A stretch of DNA of 64,000 bases from Smallanthus sonchifolius (taxonomy: Eukaryota; Streptophyta; Magnoliopsida; Asterales; Asteraceae): contig CM042032.1 in assembly GCA_023525975.1 (NCBI GenBank), positions 35,816,001 to 35,880,000 of the forward strand. Direction: 5' to 3'. The notes beneath the pieces are model-generated. The model saw only the letters and a list, made by a program, of their open reading frames with translations, was not told the DNA's origin and ran no database searches. Below, one piece after another: positions 10,890 to 22,934 of this stretch. Positions within the stretch are counted from its first letter, which is position 1; every line of letters begins with the position of its first letter. The translations under genes were made by a program, and so were the position numbers.

Positions 10890-12831
10890 TGTGACACCCA
10901 TATCCCGGATCACCCGAGATGCCGGCCACTTGTCGGATTTACTCATGAACATATAGTAAACAAAGATCATACCAGCGGAAGACTTTAAAAGTATTATTTC
11001 ATTTCATAAAACTTGTCTTAATGTACATTCTAAAGAAAGTACAACATAACTATTCTAAAGCCAGTCCGTCAAAGGATGCCAGATAGCCTACACGATGCCA
11101 TTACTCTTCCCCCTTGTCTCTACTGCATGAGGCTACATCTTTACCTGATACGCATGCTTAAATATCGGTCAGTTTATGCCGGTGAGTTCTAAGTTTAGTC
11201 AAAATGTCTTTGACCTCTATCTCATACATAAATGGATTTATATGACACGTATTCAAAACATCACATTAACTTCTTGCCCAAACATAATATATTATACTTG
11301 CACACTTATCTGTCTGAGGTCACATTAACCTCTAAGTGGTCGTCACCAATTATACATACCCTTGTACAAGGTGTCTATACTACATTCCACAAAGGAATGC
11401 AGTACTTCTCTGCGTCTATCTAAGTTGCAAGATATTATGTGGCATTTGGTCAGATGTGGCAAAATCTTTTCTTTCTTTACAGACCATTATGGTCAAAATA
11501 TTTGGCATGGCAAAACATGTCAAAAAATCTCTCTTTCTCTCTATTCTTTGTCAAGACAAAAATGTCAAGACCTATGATAGTCAAGGTAAAACCCTGACTT
11601 CTTTTCCATTACTTATCAGGGCACACTATGATAAGTTCTAAAACATTTTACGTGTCAAAACTATTTTCTTTCTCACAGTCTTTATCTCTTTCAAAACCAG
11701 TCTTTATCTTAAGTCCTCGTAAAGGTTTCTCCATGTTATATCAAAGAAAACAAGGTATTTCTCTTCCCAGAGTAGTACCTCCAACAGAAATGTTCCCATG
11801 AAAGAATGATGGGTCCAGGAGGGATTTATACACTACTCTTTCCATAGACAGAACATTCTGTTTGTCAGATAACTACATACTAGTCGGATGGTTACTTACC
11901 ACTCCTTTGATATTTCATGAATACTCTGTTACTTAGTTTTAAGGTTTTAGACATTGTTCATAAACATATCTCTTGCAACATCATGGATATCAGCCCAAAG
12001 TATTTAAATCAAGGGCATACAGTATCTATGTAAAACATTCATAACATGTGTATCATGCCCAAAACGTTTAAAAGGGGCATCATAGAACTCACCTCTAGTC
12101 TCCTTCTCTTTCAAACAATCTTTACGTGCTAATGTAAACATCACAACGACTTGGATGAGGGTCCTAAGCCATCATAACATCTCTTAATCACAAGTTCCTA
12201 GTTTAGTGAAAATAACCAAGTCATTAGGAACTAGTTGGAACCTTACCTCGAAACTATCTACTTCGTTTTAGAGTTGAAAAACTGGAAATCAAACTTCTCT
12301 ACGTGAACCGGGGCTCGGGAATCGTGGTCAAAACTTAAATGTGTGTTTTAGATGGTGTTTTGTTGTGTGAATGATGCCTCAAACTAAAATTCCGGCCTTT
12401 CTATTTATAGGCATGATTCGGGTCCGTAGCGGATCGCTAAGATACAGGGTGGCGGTCCGCAACCCCTTTGAGGCGGCTTATTTGGGATTGGGGCACACGT
12501 AGCAGACCGCTAGACTATGCTGTGATGGACCGCTAAGAAACATTGCAGTTGGCGGACCGCTAAGCCTTCTCCTGACGGTACGCCATAGGTTTACACGCGT
12601 CTGAATCCGGCGATTAGTCAGCTGACACGTGGCTTCTCCTGAGTGATCCCTTACGCCCTACATAGCGAACTGCTAACCCTTCTGTTGGCGGTCCGCCACC
12701 ATCCAACTTTCACCGTTTTTCATTTTCAGTCCTTGGAGTTTGATCTAATAACATTCTAACCCATAGGGTTTTACTTAGTGACCATTTTAGTCCTTTTACT
12801 TTATATTCTTGGCCAAGATTGGGGTGATACA
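10890..12831. mobile_element. Solo gypsy-type LTR with perfect 5-bp target duplication (CAATC)
   Basis: A 1942-bp block begins TGTGACACCC and ends GGTGATACA, flanked by CAATC at 10885-10889 and again at 12832-12836. No internal region is present, so it is a solo LTR left by recombination between two LTRs. It sits in the 3' non-coding part of the copia element whose coding end is at 13023. At about 12420-12700 it carries an array of AGCGGACCGCTA-type near-palindromes. Confidence 0.88.
12420..12705. repeat. Array of GCGGACCGCTA near-palindromes in the solo LTR
   Basis: Seven or more copies of (A)GCGG-W-CCGC(TA), with changes, are spaced about 25-45 bases apart. The core is self-complementary. 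The spacers between the copies are unrelated to each other. Confidence 0.65.
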
Positions 12832-13022
12832 CAATCCCAATTTAAGACTTAAGTAAACTTATGATCAAATTAACAAATAAGCCCTTTAATGTTGATTTGT
12901 ATAGTTACTTTCTACATGTCTTTAGGCATGCATAAACGTATTTAGAGACAAACAAATTCAAATAAGTGAGGAAATTTTATTATTAAATGTAAGTAAGTAC
13001 AAAATGCAGCTAAATAAGGTCT

Positions 13023-16000
13023 TTAGAAAAGCCCATCTTTGAAAACTTTAGGTGGGAGACCTTTAGTCATCGGATCCGCAAGCATAACTTCAGTACTTAT
13101 ATACTCAATACAAAGATTATTTTCCTCAACTCGCTCACGCACGAACAAGTACTTTGTATCAACATATAATCCAGCTCCAGTCGAACTGTTACTGTTCGAA
13201 AAACTAACGGCAGCTGAGTTATCACAATAAAGCTTCAATGGTCTAGAAATGGAATTAACTACTTCGAGTCCAGTGATCAGATTCTTTAGCAACATTCCAT
13301 GACAGGTCGCGTTATGCACAGCAATGTATTCTGCCATCATAGTGGATGTTGTTGTCAACTGTTGCTATGACTCTTCCATGAAATATGTCCGCCATCTAAA
13401 ATAAAGATATACCCGAAAGTGGATTTCTTGTCATCTTTGCATTTAGCACAGTCAGAATCAGAATAACCAACCACTTCTAAATTATCATTTCTTCTATAAT
13501 CACTTTATAGTCTTTCGTCCCTTGCAGGTATCGAAGTACTTTCTTAGCATCTTTCCAGTGATCAAGGCCACGATTAGTCTGATAACGGCCTAGCATTCCA
13601 GCAATATAAGCGATATCTAGACAAGTACAGACTTGAGCATGCATAACGCTCCCAACTACTGATGCATAAGGTATCATTCTCATTTGCTCCTTTTCAACCT
13701 CTATTTTCGGACATTGGAAAGAACCAAAAATATCTCCATTAACTACTGGAGCTACAGAAGGAGAGCAGTGTTGCATGTTGTAACGTGTGAGGACCCGTTC
13801 AATGTAGGCCCTTTGAGATAATCCCAAAATGCCCTTAGATCTATCTCGGTGTATTTTGATGCGTATAACGTAAGAAGCCTCTCCAAGATCCTTCATGTCG
13901 AAATTATGCGAGAGTAAACGCTTCGACTCATGCAACATCTCTAAACTATTACTTGCCAATAGAATGTCATCTATGTAAAGGAAAAGTATAGTAAAGTTGC
14001 TCCCACTCATCTTGAGGTAGGTGCATTAATCCACTTGATTCTTAAGGAAACCTTGTTTCTTCATGACTTCATCAAACTTTATGTACCATTGACGTGATGC
14101 CTGATTCAACTCGTATATGGATTTCTTCAACTTACAGACTAAATGTTCTTGACCTTCAGGTTTAAAGCCTTCAGGCTGTTTCATGAACACGTCTTTATAC
14201 AAGTCTCCATTGAGGAAAGCGGTTTTGACATCCATATGATGTAGCTCAAGATTGAAGTGAGCTACTAGGGCCATCACGATCCTTAAAGAATCCTTTCGAG
14301 AAACAGGAGAGAAGGTCTCTTGATAGTCTATTCCTTCTTTCTGAGTGAAGCCCTTTGCAACCAATCTCGCTTTGTAGCGTTCAATGTTTCCATTTGGATC
14401 TAGTTTAGTTTTGAGGACCCATTTACATCCTACGGGTTTAACGCCGTTGGGAAATTCAACCAAATCCCAAACATCATTTTTCTTTATGGATTCAAGCTCG
14501 TCAATCATAGCTTTATTCCATTCAGAAGATTGATCACTGCTAATGGCTTCATGATAAGAAGTAGGATAGATAAACTTTTCGGCATCCATTTCAGCTTCAG
14601 ACAGGTAGGTAACATAATCATCAAAGTTAGTAGGCCTTTTGGACCTAGACAACATCATGAGTTGATTATCGGGTTCGGTATTGTCTTGATGCCGGTCGTT
14701 TGATGTGCCTTCATTCTCTGGTATAAAAGGAGTAGCATTAAGATCTGAGTGTGGAGGAGGTGGTGCAGTGACGTGCGGTGCAGCGTCGTGTACAAGGGGA
14801 ATAATCGGAGGTAAAGTAAGCGACGAATCCCCCCCCCCCCGCGTCTTGTAGTTCTTGTAAATCTAGATAAGGATTTTCACTTTAAAATCCTAAAGGAATT
14901 TAGCATGCTTGGTTTCTACAATACGAGTGACGTAAGAAGGACAATCTATAACCCTTTGAGTGATCGGGATAACCGTTGAAGTAGCAAGTGACAGTTTTCA
15001 TGTCAAGTTTCTTTAAGAAAGGATTATAGAGTTTAGCTTCGGCAAGACAGCCCCATACTTTCATATATCTTAGACTCGGTTTCCTTCCTGTCCAGAGTTC
15101 ATAAGGAGTTTTAGGGACAGATTTTGAAGGAACCCTATTGAGTATGTGAACAGCTGCTTTTACGGCCTCGGTCCAGAGGAATGAGGGTAAACTTGAGTTG
15201 GCTAACATACTGCGTACCATGTCCATTAGGGTCATGTTTCTTCTCTCAGTAACACCATTCTGCTGAGGAGTACCGGGCATAGTGTATTGGTTCACGATCC
15301 CCTTGCCTTTATAAAACTCATAAAATGGACCAGGAGCCTGACCCACATCAGTATGTCTACCATAATATTCACCTCCTTTATATGATCTCACAACTTTTAT
15401 TTGAAGATCAAGTTGTTTTTCAACTTCAATTTTATAATCTTTAAAAGTTACAAGTGTTTCAGATTTTTCTTTAATAAGATACAAGTACATATAACAGGAA
15501 TAATCATCGATAAAAGTAATAAATGAAGTATGTCCAGTTATTCCAATGATGGGGTTAGGGCCACTAATATCAGTGTGAATGAGTTCTAATAAATTAGAGC
15601 TCCTAATGGCAGTTTTCTTATTCGCTGATGTCATTTTACCTTTAAGGCATTTGACACATGTTCCAAAATCATTGAAATCGAGAGATGGTAGCACTTCATC
15701 CTTCACAAGTCAAGTTAAGCGTTCTCGTGAAATGTGGCCTAAGCGTTGATGCCGCAACATGGATGAAGTTTCTAAGTCTCATTTTCGTTTAGTCTTTGTT
15801 AAGTTCTCATTGATATTATATGATAACAAAGACTTGGAAAATTCATCATCTAGTTCTAATTTATATAGACCACCATCCGGATAACCACGTCCAAACACTT
15901 GAGAATTTAACATAATAGAAAGTTTGCCATGACCATGAGAAAAAACAAAACCATCCATGTCTAACTTTGGTCCTGATACAAGATTCCTTGTAATCTTAGG

Positions 16001-16080
16001 AATATATAAGATATTATAAAGTTTAATACATAAACCAGTTTGCATAAGTAATTCTAAGTTTCCCACGGCTTCGACAACTA
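13023..16080 (-). pseudogene. Ty1/copia polyprotein (integrase, RT, RNase H part), broken
   Basis: Minus-strand pieces in copia order. 15779-16066 is the GAG-pre-integrase region (LYNILYIPKITRNLVS). 14900-15706 is integrase, with an FIDDYS segment and an NGVTERRNMTL segment carrying the catalytic Asp and Glu. 14026-14658 is the start of reverse transcriptase (WKAMIDELESI-like, then MDVKTAFLNGDL). 13477-14010 continues RT with the YIDDILLAS active site. 13023-13358 is RNase H, ending DPMTKGLPPKVF. Frameshifts or stops separate each piece, and a C-run at 14830-14839 marks one break. The protease and gag end lie on the other side of an inserted chromovirus (26278-26690). It is dead as an element. 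Confidence 0.9.
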
Positions 16081-16085
16081 GTACT
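16081..16085. other. Target-site duplication GTACT, left copy
   Basis: GTACT lies directly before the LTR and is repeated at 26273-26277 directly after the second LTR. It is the 5-bp duplication made by gypsy integrase, here within copia coding sequence. Confidence 0.95.
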
Positions 16086-18280
16086 TGTCACACCCCGCCA
16101 AGGCGGAAACGCGAGGCACGACGTTCACTGGTTTCCAAAGCATATGATTACCGCAAACACATACATGATAAATGGATACATAAATGAGTTTAAAGTTTTA
16201 CATTACAAAATGTAAAATGAGTTTACAAAACATTAAGATTTCACAAATATGACTCAATTCAATGAGTTATACAAGGGAAATCCTCCTTGAGTAGTATCCA
16301 TCGTGCATGCATGTAATCTACATTGCTAACCTTGAAATCACGTTCAGTTACCTGAAAAACATACTTAAAATCGTCAACACGAGGTTGGTGAGTTCACAGG
16401 TTTAATCAAATAGTTCTTGGTAAAACTCAGTTGTTCATAAATCGTTTCAGTTGTATGTGATAAACAGAATAAGAATTGTTGACCCATTTGTAAACTAGCT
16501 AGGAATACAAATAATATGTTCATACATGAGGCGTAACCAAACCATGACATGTGTGAGCCCCTATTAAGCGTTATCAGATTCTATGCGGCCATAAATCCTC
16601 CAGATTGTGGTTAGCGCGACTAACCATGACCGGGAGACGTCACTCTCCATAGTACTATTCATAGGACCCTAGGCTACAGTTAATGGTTACTATGTTGTTC
16701 CAGGGGACTTTAGCGGCCTCCAATGTGTTGTTCTCATCCCATGTAAACATAAAGTCGTGTCTTATTCTCTTGTTATCCCATAAAATAGTTGAAGTATGTT
16801 TCTCCCCCAAATATTTGAAAACAGTAAAAAGAAAGGGGCCGTGAAACTCACCTTGAGTTTGTGTATATACTTGTGATAATACTTGTTGTAGTCAACCTTG
16901 ACTATTTGTACCCTAGATACCAAGGGTAAATTGTTGTTAAGACCAACGTCTTAATTGTAAATTGTTCACCGACCTTGTAAATCTGATTGTGTTTGTTTAA
17001 ATATCGTTTTAGTTTTCCAACACATGTTTTGTTATAAAATAGTTTTGAGTTACTGCCCAACTGGGACTGTTGTACAGGTGTCGAAACTTCTTAGTTTCGA
17101 TTGGGCATATGTGTGTCGAAACTACTTAGTTTCGATGGAGTATATGTGTGTCGAAACTACTTAGTTTCGATGGAGTGGTCAGGAGTCGAAACAACCTAGT
17201 TTCGATTGAGAAAAGGTATCGAAACTACCTAGTTTTGATTGAGTATTTGCTATCGAAACTACCTAGTTTCGATTGAGTAAAAGACATCAAAACTCCTAGT
17301 TTCGATGGATCAACAGGTATCGAAACTCCTAGTTTCGATTGAGTTAACTGGTATCGAAACTCCTAGTTTCGATTACTGGACTTCTGTTTGACAGAATCAG
17401 TCCTGCATATTTTTATATTTTAAACTTGAATTCGACACACTCTTCTTGTTATCTTTCTTGCGTTTAAATAAGATGTAAGTTTAGCTACGGTTTTAAAGAA
17501 ACTAATGTGAAAATGTCGAGTTTTTACCTTAAAACCGAGATGAAGATGATGAAATAAAACAGAGATGATCTCGACTCTTTTGCAGAAACACTTGAGATTC
17601 TTCTTAAAATACTGGATTGTGGTAGGATTTCGCCTTAAAACTCGGCTTCGGTTTGAAGAGAAATGGAGAATTTGCCGTATGAAATGAGTGATAAAGTGAA
17701 AATTGTGAGAGTTTTTGATTGAAAAGAGTATGGGTTATATCTGAATTCTCGCAAGTAGGAGATATGGGTTTTGGAATAAAAATTTGAATGTGAGGTAAAT
17801 GGGGACGTGAGAGTGGGATGGCTTTTCTCTGGCTTCGGCCGAGAAAGTCAAGGGTAAGTGGGTTGGATTAGGTTAATTTTTTTTAGTAATAATTAGATTT
17901 TACCACTACTTTATTTATGGTATTAATATCAATTAGAGTTTTAAAGGGGTAGTTTAATTCGGTTTATTTTCCCCACAGTATTATAATTTTATTCTAAAAA
18001 TAATTTATTGACCAACTTAAAATTTGTGTAATATATATATGCCTGGATATTTAATTTATCCACTATTGTTCGAATTTGTCGGTGTATATAACACGTGATC
18101 CGGTAACTCCTAGAATTACCAAATATGAAGTGAGACCATGTACGGTTTTTGATGGACCTTAATGTCCTTGTTTGTGAAATTACGTAAATCACAAAAATAA
18201 TTATAATTTAAACTCGTTTATTGTAATGTAAACTTGTTCATAATGTGTACGGATATTGACCTGAAATGTCGGGTGTCACA
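16086..18280 (-). repeat. 3' LTR of the chromovirus
   Basis: 2195 bp, starting TGTCACACCCCGCC and ending CGGGTGTCACA on the plus strand. It is identical in length and almost in sequence to the 5' LTR at 24078-26272. It contains the hairpin array at 17081-17373. The frame at 17989-18192 is repeated in the other LTR and is not a gene. Confidence 0.95.
17081..17373. repeat. Nine-unit TCGAAACT..AGTTTCGA hairpin array in the LTR
   Basis: Nine units of 33-36 bases. Each holds the inverted repeat TCGAAACT-n-AGTTTCGA followed by a variable spacer (for example TTGAGTATTTGCTA). The same array occurs in the other LTR at 25073-25365. Every unit can form a small hairpin. Its function is unknown; it may be a leader or regulatory structure in the transcript. 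Confidence 0.85.
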
Positions 18281-18292
18281 TTCTCCCCTTGT
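18281..18292 (-). other. Polypurine tract of the chromovirus
   Basis: On the minus strand AAGGGGAGAA abuts the 3' LTR at 18281, the usual second-strand priming site. Confidence 0.75.
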
Positions 18293-18314
18293 TAAAAGAA
18301 TTTCGTCCCGAAAT

Positions 18315-21300
18315 TCAATTCGTGTCCTCTTGAACTGGTGTATCCTTAAACAAGGATGGGTATTTTGTTTTCATTTGGTCCTCTCGTTCCCATGTATACT
18401 CAGGACCACGCTTTGAGTTCCAACGTACTTTAATCAGTTTGATCCGACTACGTCTCAGCTTTTGAACCTTCCAATCTGAAATCTCAATCGGTTCCTCGAT
18501 GAAATGAAGTTTATCGTCAATATGAATCTCGTCAGACGGTATAATTAGTGTCTCGTCTGATAAACACTTCTTGAGATTTGATACATGAAACGTATCATGT
18601 ATATTGTTTAGTTCTTGTGGTAGCTTGAGTTTGTAAGCTACAGGGCCAACCCTAGCCAGTATTTCGAACGGACCAACGTATCTAGGGTTGAGCTTACCAC
18701 GGTTACCAAACCTTGCAACGCCTTTCCATGGTGAGACTTTTAACATTACTCGGTCGCCAATTTGAAATTCTAATGGTTTTCGTCTGTTGTCAGCATAGCT
18801 CTTTTGTCTATCTCGGGCCGCTTTCAAACGGTCCTTAATTTTGAAAATCTTATCAGTGGTTTCCTGGACAATCTCAGGGCCTGTCAAATGTTTTTCACCA
18901 ACTTCTGCCCAACATAACGGTGAGCGGCATTTACGACCATATAAAGCTTCAAACGGAGCTGCCTTAATGCTCGTATGGTAACTGTTATTGTAGGAAAACT
19001 CAGCTAATGGTAAATGAGTATCCCAATTTCCTCCGAAATCAATTACACACGCACGGAGCATATCTTCTAGTGTCTGGATAGTCCGTTCACTTTGACCATC
19101 TGTTTGTGGGTGATATGCCGTGCTCATGTCAAGACGTGTGCCCATGGCTTCTTGTAATGATTTCCAGATTCTAGACACAAATCTGCTGTCTCTATCAGAG
19201 ATAATAGAAATCGGCACTCCATGCCTAGTCACAATTTCTTTGATATAAAGCTTTGCAAGTTTCTCGGTTTTGTCAGTTTCTTTCATTGGCAGAAAGTGAG
19301 CAGATTTTGTTAATCGGTCGACAATAACCCATATGGTATCATAACCACTGGAAGTCCTGGGTAATTTTGTGATGAAATCCATAGCAATTTGTTCCCATTT
19401 CCATTGGGGAATTTCAGGTTGCTGTAATAAGCCAGACGGTTTCTGATGTTCTGCTTTTACTTTTGAACACGTTATGCATTTACTGACATATGTGGCAATA
19501 TCTCCTTTCATATTGGGCCACCAATATAATTCTTTTAGATCTTTATACATTTTATCTGAACCCGGGTGAATGGAGTACCTAGACTTGTGGGCTTCGTCCA
19601 TAACAAACATTCGTAAGTTACCGTTACTCGGCACCCAGATTCTGTCCATGAAGTAAAATGTATCATCCGACTTAGACTCCAATTGTTTGATCATCCCACG
19701 TAGTGCTTCATTTTGGATGTTATTTTCTTTAAGTGCCTCTTGTTGTGCCATCCGAATTTGAGTAGTAAGATTCGTATGAATTGTCAATCCTAAGGCACGA
19801 ACACGAAGAGTTTTAACTCGTTCTTTGCGACTTAAAGCGTCCGCTACGACATTGGCTTTCCCGGGATGGTACTTGATATCACAATCATAATCGTTTAGTA
19901 GTTCTACCCAACGACGTTGTCTCATGTTAAGTTCCTTTTGATCAAAGATATGCTGGAGACTCTTGTGATCAGTAAAGATAGTACATCTTGTACCGTAAAG
20001 GTAATGTCTCCAAATTTTGAGCGCAAACACAACTGCACCCAATTCCAAGTCGTGGGTCGTATAATTCTTTTCGTGCACTTTTAGTTGTCGTGAGGCATAT
20101 GCGATGACTTTGTCTCTTTGCATTAACACACAACCCAGTCCTTGGTGTGATGCATCGCAGTATACGACAAAATTGTCGATTCCCTCAGGAAGGGATAGAA
20201 TTGGTGCACTACACAGCTTCTGCTTTAGTATTTGAAAAGCTGACTCTTGCTTGTCATTCCAATCATACTTATTTTCTTTCTGGGTTAATTTAGTTAAAGG
20301 CAGGGCTATTTTTGAAAAATTCTCGATGAATCGTCTGTAATAGCCGGCCAAACCTAAAAATTGACGTACTTCTGTCGGAGTCTTTGGTGCTTCCCAGTTT
20401 TTGATCGCTTCAATTTTAGATGGATCAACGTGAATTCCTTCCTTGTTGATGACATGTCCAAGAAAATGCACTTCTTGGATCCAAAACTCACACTTAGAGA
20501 ATTTAGCGTAAAGTTTCTCGTTTCTGAGTAGTTCTAAGATTAATTTAAGATGATGTTCATGATCCTCCTTGGTTCGTGAATATATTAATATGTCATCGAT
20601 AAACACAATCACGAATTTATCCAAGTATGGTTTGCACACGCGGTTCATGAGATCCATGAAAACAGCTGGTGCGTTTGTCAAACCAAATGGCATAACTAGG
20701 AATTCGTAGTGACCATAACGAGTCCTAAATGCTGTCTTTGGTACATCTTCTTCTTGGATTCTTAGTTGATGATACCCTGACCGTAGATCGATCTTAGAGT
20801 AGAAGCTAGAACCTTGTAGTTGATCGAACAAATCATCTATTCGAGGTAGTGGGTATCGGTTTTTGATTGTAAGCTTGTTTAATTCTCGGTAATCTATACA
20901 CATCCTAAAGGTTCCATCCTTTTTCTTTACGAATAAGACCGGAGCTCCCCAAGGTGAGAAACTCGGTCTTATGAAACCTTTATCAAGCAACTCTTGTAGT
21001 TGATTTGATAACTCTTGCATTTCAGAAGGTGCTATTCGATACGGCGATCGCGCAATCGGTGCGGATCCTGGTACCAAATCGATTCGGAATTCGACTTGCC
21101 TCGGTGGTGGTAATCCAGGTAAGTCTTTAGGAAAAACTTCGGGGTAATCCCTAACGATTGGAATATCTTCAAGTCGACGTTCCTTGGGTTTCTTTTCGAC
21201 GACATGAGCCAGGAATACGCAATAGCCTTTACGTAGATACTTACGAGCTTTCATGCAGTTTATCATCCTTAACGTTACTCCACTCTTCTCACCTTGAATC

Positions 21301-22706
21301 GAAAGAACTTCTCCGTTTGAGAGTGGGATTTGGACAATCTTCTCAAAACAAACAATCTCGGCATGATTCTTTGACAACCAATCCATGCCAATAACAATGT
21401 CAAAGCTTCCTAAATCAACGGGTAACAGATCTATACTAAATGTGTGGTTTTTAAGACATAAGGTACAACCCTGAATGACTTCTTCGGTATTAATTAATTT
21501 TCCGTTCGCTAATTCAATTGTATACTTTTGGTCTAGTTTACTGGGCTTAATACCGAGTAGGGACTTAAAGTCATTTGACACAAAACTCAAATCAGCACCC
21601 GTATCGAAAAGTATAGAGGCATAGTGATTATTTATCGGGAACGTACCAGTGACAATGTTTGGATCTTGTCGTGCGTCACCAGCCCCCATCACAAATGCTC
21701 TTCCACGGGCCTGATTGTCGTTTCGGTTCTTCAACTTTGGACAGTCTTTTCTGAAGTGCTTTGGATCTCCACACTCAAAGCATCCTTGATTCATCCTTTC
21801 TGTTCCTGGGTTGACTTTTCCTGCTACTTGATTTATCTTGTTAGGGTTCGCATTGCTCCTACAGTCAAGGGCTAGATGTCCATACTTTTTACATTTTCCA
21901 CATTGGGTACACTTCCCACTGTGATGATATCCACAATTATCACACCTTGGTCGTGCTCCAAGGTATCCTTTTTGTTCCACAGTGTTGGCGACAAAGGCTT
22001 TCATAGTTTCAGGTCTCTTGTAAATTTGATTCTTGTTTTGATTAATTGGTTTTCCAAACCATTTCCTCTTTTCTCCAGATTTCCCTCCTTCGGTCTCCTT
22101 CTTCTCAAACAAACCATCACGTACAGCATTATCCCTTAGCTTGAAAGCTAAAGTTATGGCGCTCTTGGCATCCATAGGGTTCGATGAAGTCACCAGACTT
22201 CGGATTTGAGGTGCGAGACCCCACAAGTATCTTTCAACCTTCTTGTATTCTGGGGTAACCATGTGTGGAACCAAGATTGCTAACTCATTGAATCGGTCAG
22301 TGTAGCCAGCAACATCATCTCCTGTCATTTGCAAATTCCACATTTCAGATTCGATCTTTTGTAACTCATTTCGAGGACAATATTCCTCGATCATCATGGC
22401 CTTCAGGTCTTCCCATGACAACTCATATGCTGTCTGCCTTCCCAAAGTCTTTATTTGTGAATTCCACCAAGTTAAAGCTTTATCAGTGAGTGAGCATGTA
22501 GAATACTTCACCATGCAGTCAGCGGTGCATTCACTGATATCAATCACTGATTCCATCTTCTCTATCCATCTCATTAGCCCAACTGCACCCTCGGTGCCAT
22601 TGAAGTTACGGGGTTTGCAAGATAGAAAGGCCTTGTAGGAGCACTTTCTATTTGGAGCATCTGTAGAATTACAAATCATAACGTCAATAATTCGGATCAT
22701 GACCAT
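18315..22706 (-). CDS. Chromovirus gag-pol polyprotein (main frame, 1463 aa)
   Basis: Uninterrupted frame. Gag capsid region is at about residues 25-240 (ending AITLAFKLRDNAVRDGLF). Cysteine knuckles lie at about 255-315 (CGKCKKYGHLALDC, then CFECGDPKHFRKDC). Aspartic protease has LFDTGADLSFVS near 368. Reverse transcriptase has VFIDDILIYS near 703. RNase H has VVYCDASHQGLG near 850. Integrase has a zinc-binding H..C region at about 1050-1085 and the DDE core at about 1110-1215, followed by a GKLNPRYVGPF region. A chromodomain-like tail (FIEEPIEISDWKV ... VRWNSKRGPEYTWE) ends the frame at about 1400-1455; such domains are thought to steer integration to marked chromatin. The true gag start is upstream at 22934, but one in-frame TAA (22710-22712) separates it, so the first methionine at 22706 is probably internal. 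Length and frame are otherwise those of an intact element. Confidence 0.93.
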   Translation of the reverse strand: MVMIRIIDVMICNSTDAPNRKCSYKAFLSCKPRNFNGTEGAVGLMRWIEKMESVIDISECTADCMVKYSTCSLTDKALTWWNSQIKTLGRQTAYELSWEDLKAMMIEEYCPRNELQKIESEMWNLQMTGDDVAGYTDRFNELAILVPHMVTPEYKKVERYLWGLAPQIRSLVTSSNPMDAKSAITLAFKLRDNAVRDGLFEKKETEGGKSGEKRKWFGKPINQNKNQIYKRPETMKAFVANTVEQKGYLGARPRCDNCGYHHSGKCTQCGKCKKYGHLALDCRSNANPNKINQVAGKVNPGTERMNQGCFECGDPKHFRKDCPKLKNRNDNQARGRAFVMGAGDARQDPNIVTGTFPINNHYASILFDTGADLSFVSNDFKSLLGIKPSKLDQKYTIELANGKLINTEEVIQGCTLCLKNHTFSIDLLPVDLGSFDIVIGMDWLSKNHAEIVCFEKIVQIPLSNGEVLSIQGEKSGVTLRMINCMKARKYLRKGYCVFLAHVVEKKPKERRLEDIPIVRDYPEVFPKDLPGLPPPRQVEFRIDLVPGSAPIARSPYRIAPSEMQELSNQLQELLDKGFIRPSFSPWGAPVLFVKKKDGTFRMCIDYRELNKLTIKNRYPLPRIDDLFDQLQGSSFYSKIDLRSGYHQLRIQEEDVPKTAFRTRYGHYEFLVMPFGLTNAPAVFMDLMNRVCKPYLDKFVIVFIDDILIYSRTKEDHEHHLKLILELLRNEKLYAKFSKCEFWIQEVHFLGHVINKEGIHVDPSKIEAIKNWEAPKTPTEVRQFLGLAGYYRRFIENFSKIALPLTKLTQKENKYDWNDKQESAFQILKQKLCSAPILSLPEGIDNFVVYCDASHQGLGCVLMQRDKVIAYASRQLKVHEKNYTTHDLELGAVVFALKIWRHYLYGTRCTIFTDHKSLQHIFDQKELNMRQRRWVELLNDYDCDIKYHPGKANVVADALSRKERVKTLRVRALGLTIHTNLTTQIRMAQQEALKENNIQNEALRGMIKQLESKSDDTFYFMDRIWVPSNGNLRMFVMDEAHKSRYSIHPGSDKMYKDLKELYWWPNMKGDIATYVSKCITCSKVKAEHQKPSGLLQQPEIPQWKWEQIAMDFITKLPRTSSGYDTIWVIVDRLTKSAHFLPMKETDKTEKLAKLYIKEIVTRHGVPISIISDRDSRFVSRIWKSLQEAMGTRLDMSTAYHPQTDGQSERTIQTLEDMLRACVIDFGGNWDTHLPLAEFSYNNSYHTSIKAAPFEALYGRKCRSPLCWAEVGEKHLTGPEIVQETTDKIFKIKDRLKAARDRQKSYADNRRKPLEFQIGDRVMLKVSPWKGVARFGNRGKLNPRYVGPFEILARVGPVAYKLKLPQELNNIHDTFHVSNLKKCLSDETLIIPSDEIHIDDKLHFIEEPIEISDWKVQKLRRSRIKLIKVRWNSKRGPEYTWEREDQMKTKYPSLFKDTPVQEDTN

Positions 22707-22709
22707 GTG

Positions 22710-22934
22710 TTACGGCTTATTTATTCTATTACCTCCGGAACCTCCAGCTGTACCGCTTCCTCCTGCACCTCCTGCACCGGTACCACTGCCGTTTCCTCCT
22801 CCACTATTTCGATTCGCCTCATACTGTTGCATGGCAGCAGCTACTCGCTGTGCTATAAGTTGTTCCACATTTGGAGAAATTGTCTCGTTGTTGTCTCCAG
22901 TAGTGTTACGGGGTGTGCTACGCTTTGGTGCCAT
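22710..22934 (-). pseudogene. Chromovirus gag N-terminus, cut off by an in-frame TAA
   Basis: A 74-codon frame beginning MAPKRSTPRN, with ISPNVEQLIAQRVAAAMQQYEAN (a typical gag start helix) and then a glycine/serine/asparagine-rich stretch. It is in the same frame as the gag-pol ORF, which resumes two codons after the TAA at 22710-22712. Either this copy carries one nonsense mutation in an otherwise intact polyprotein, or readthrough or internal initiation is used. The first is the simpler reading. Confidence 0.8.

Noticed and set aside
17081..17373. Regularly spaced repeats resembling a CRISPR array
   Set aside because: This is an LTR of a plant retrotransposon. Units are degenerate, spacers are short and similar in part, and the same array occurs in both LTRs.
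17989..18192. 67-codon frame also found at 25981-26184
   Set aside because: Identical because it lies in the two chromovirus LTRs; there is no sign of coding function.
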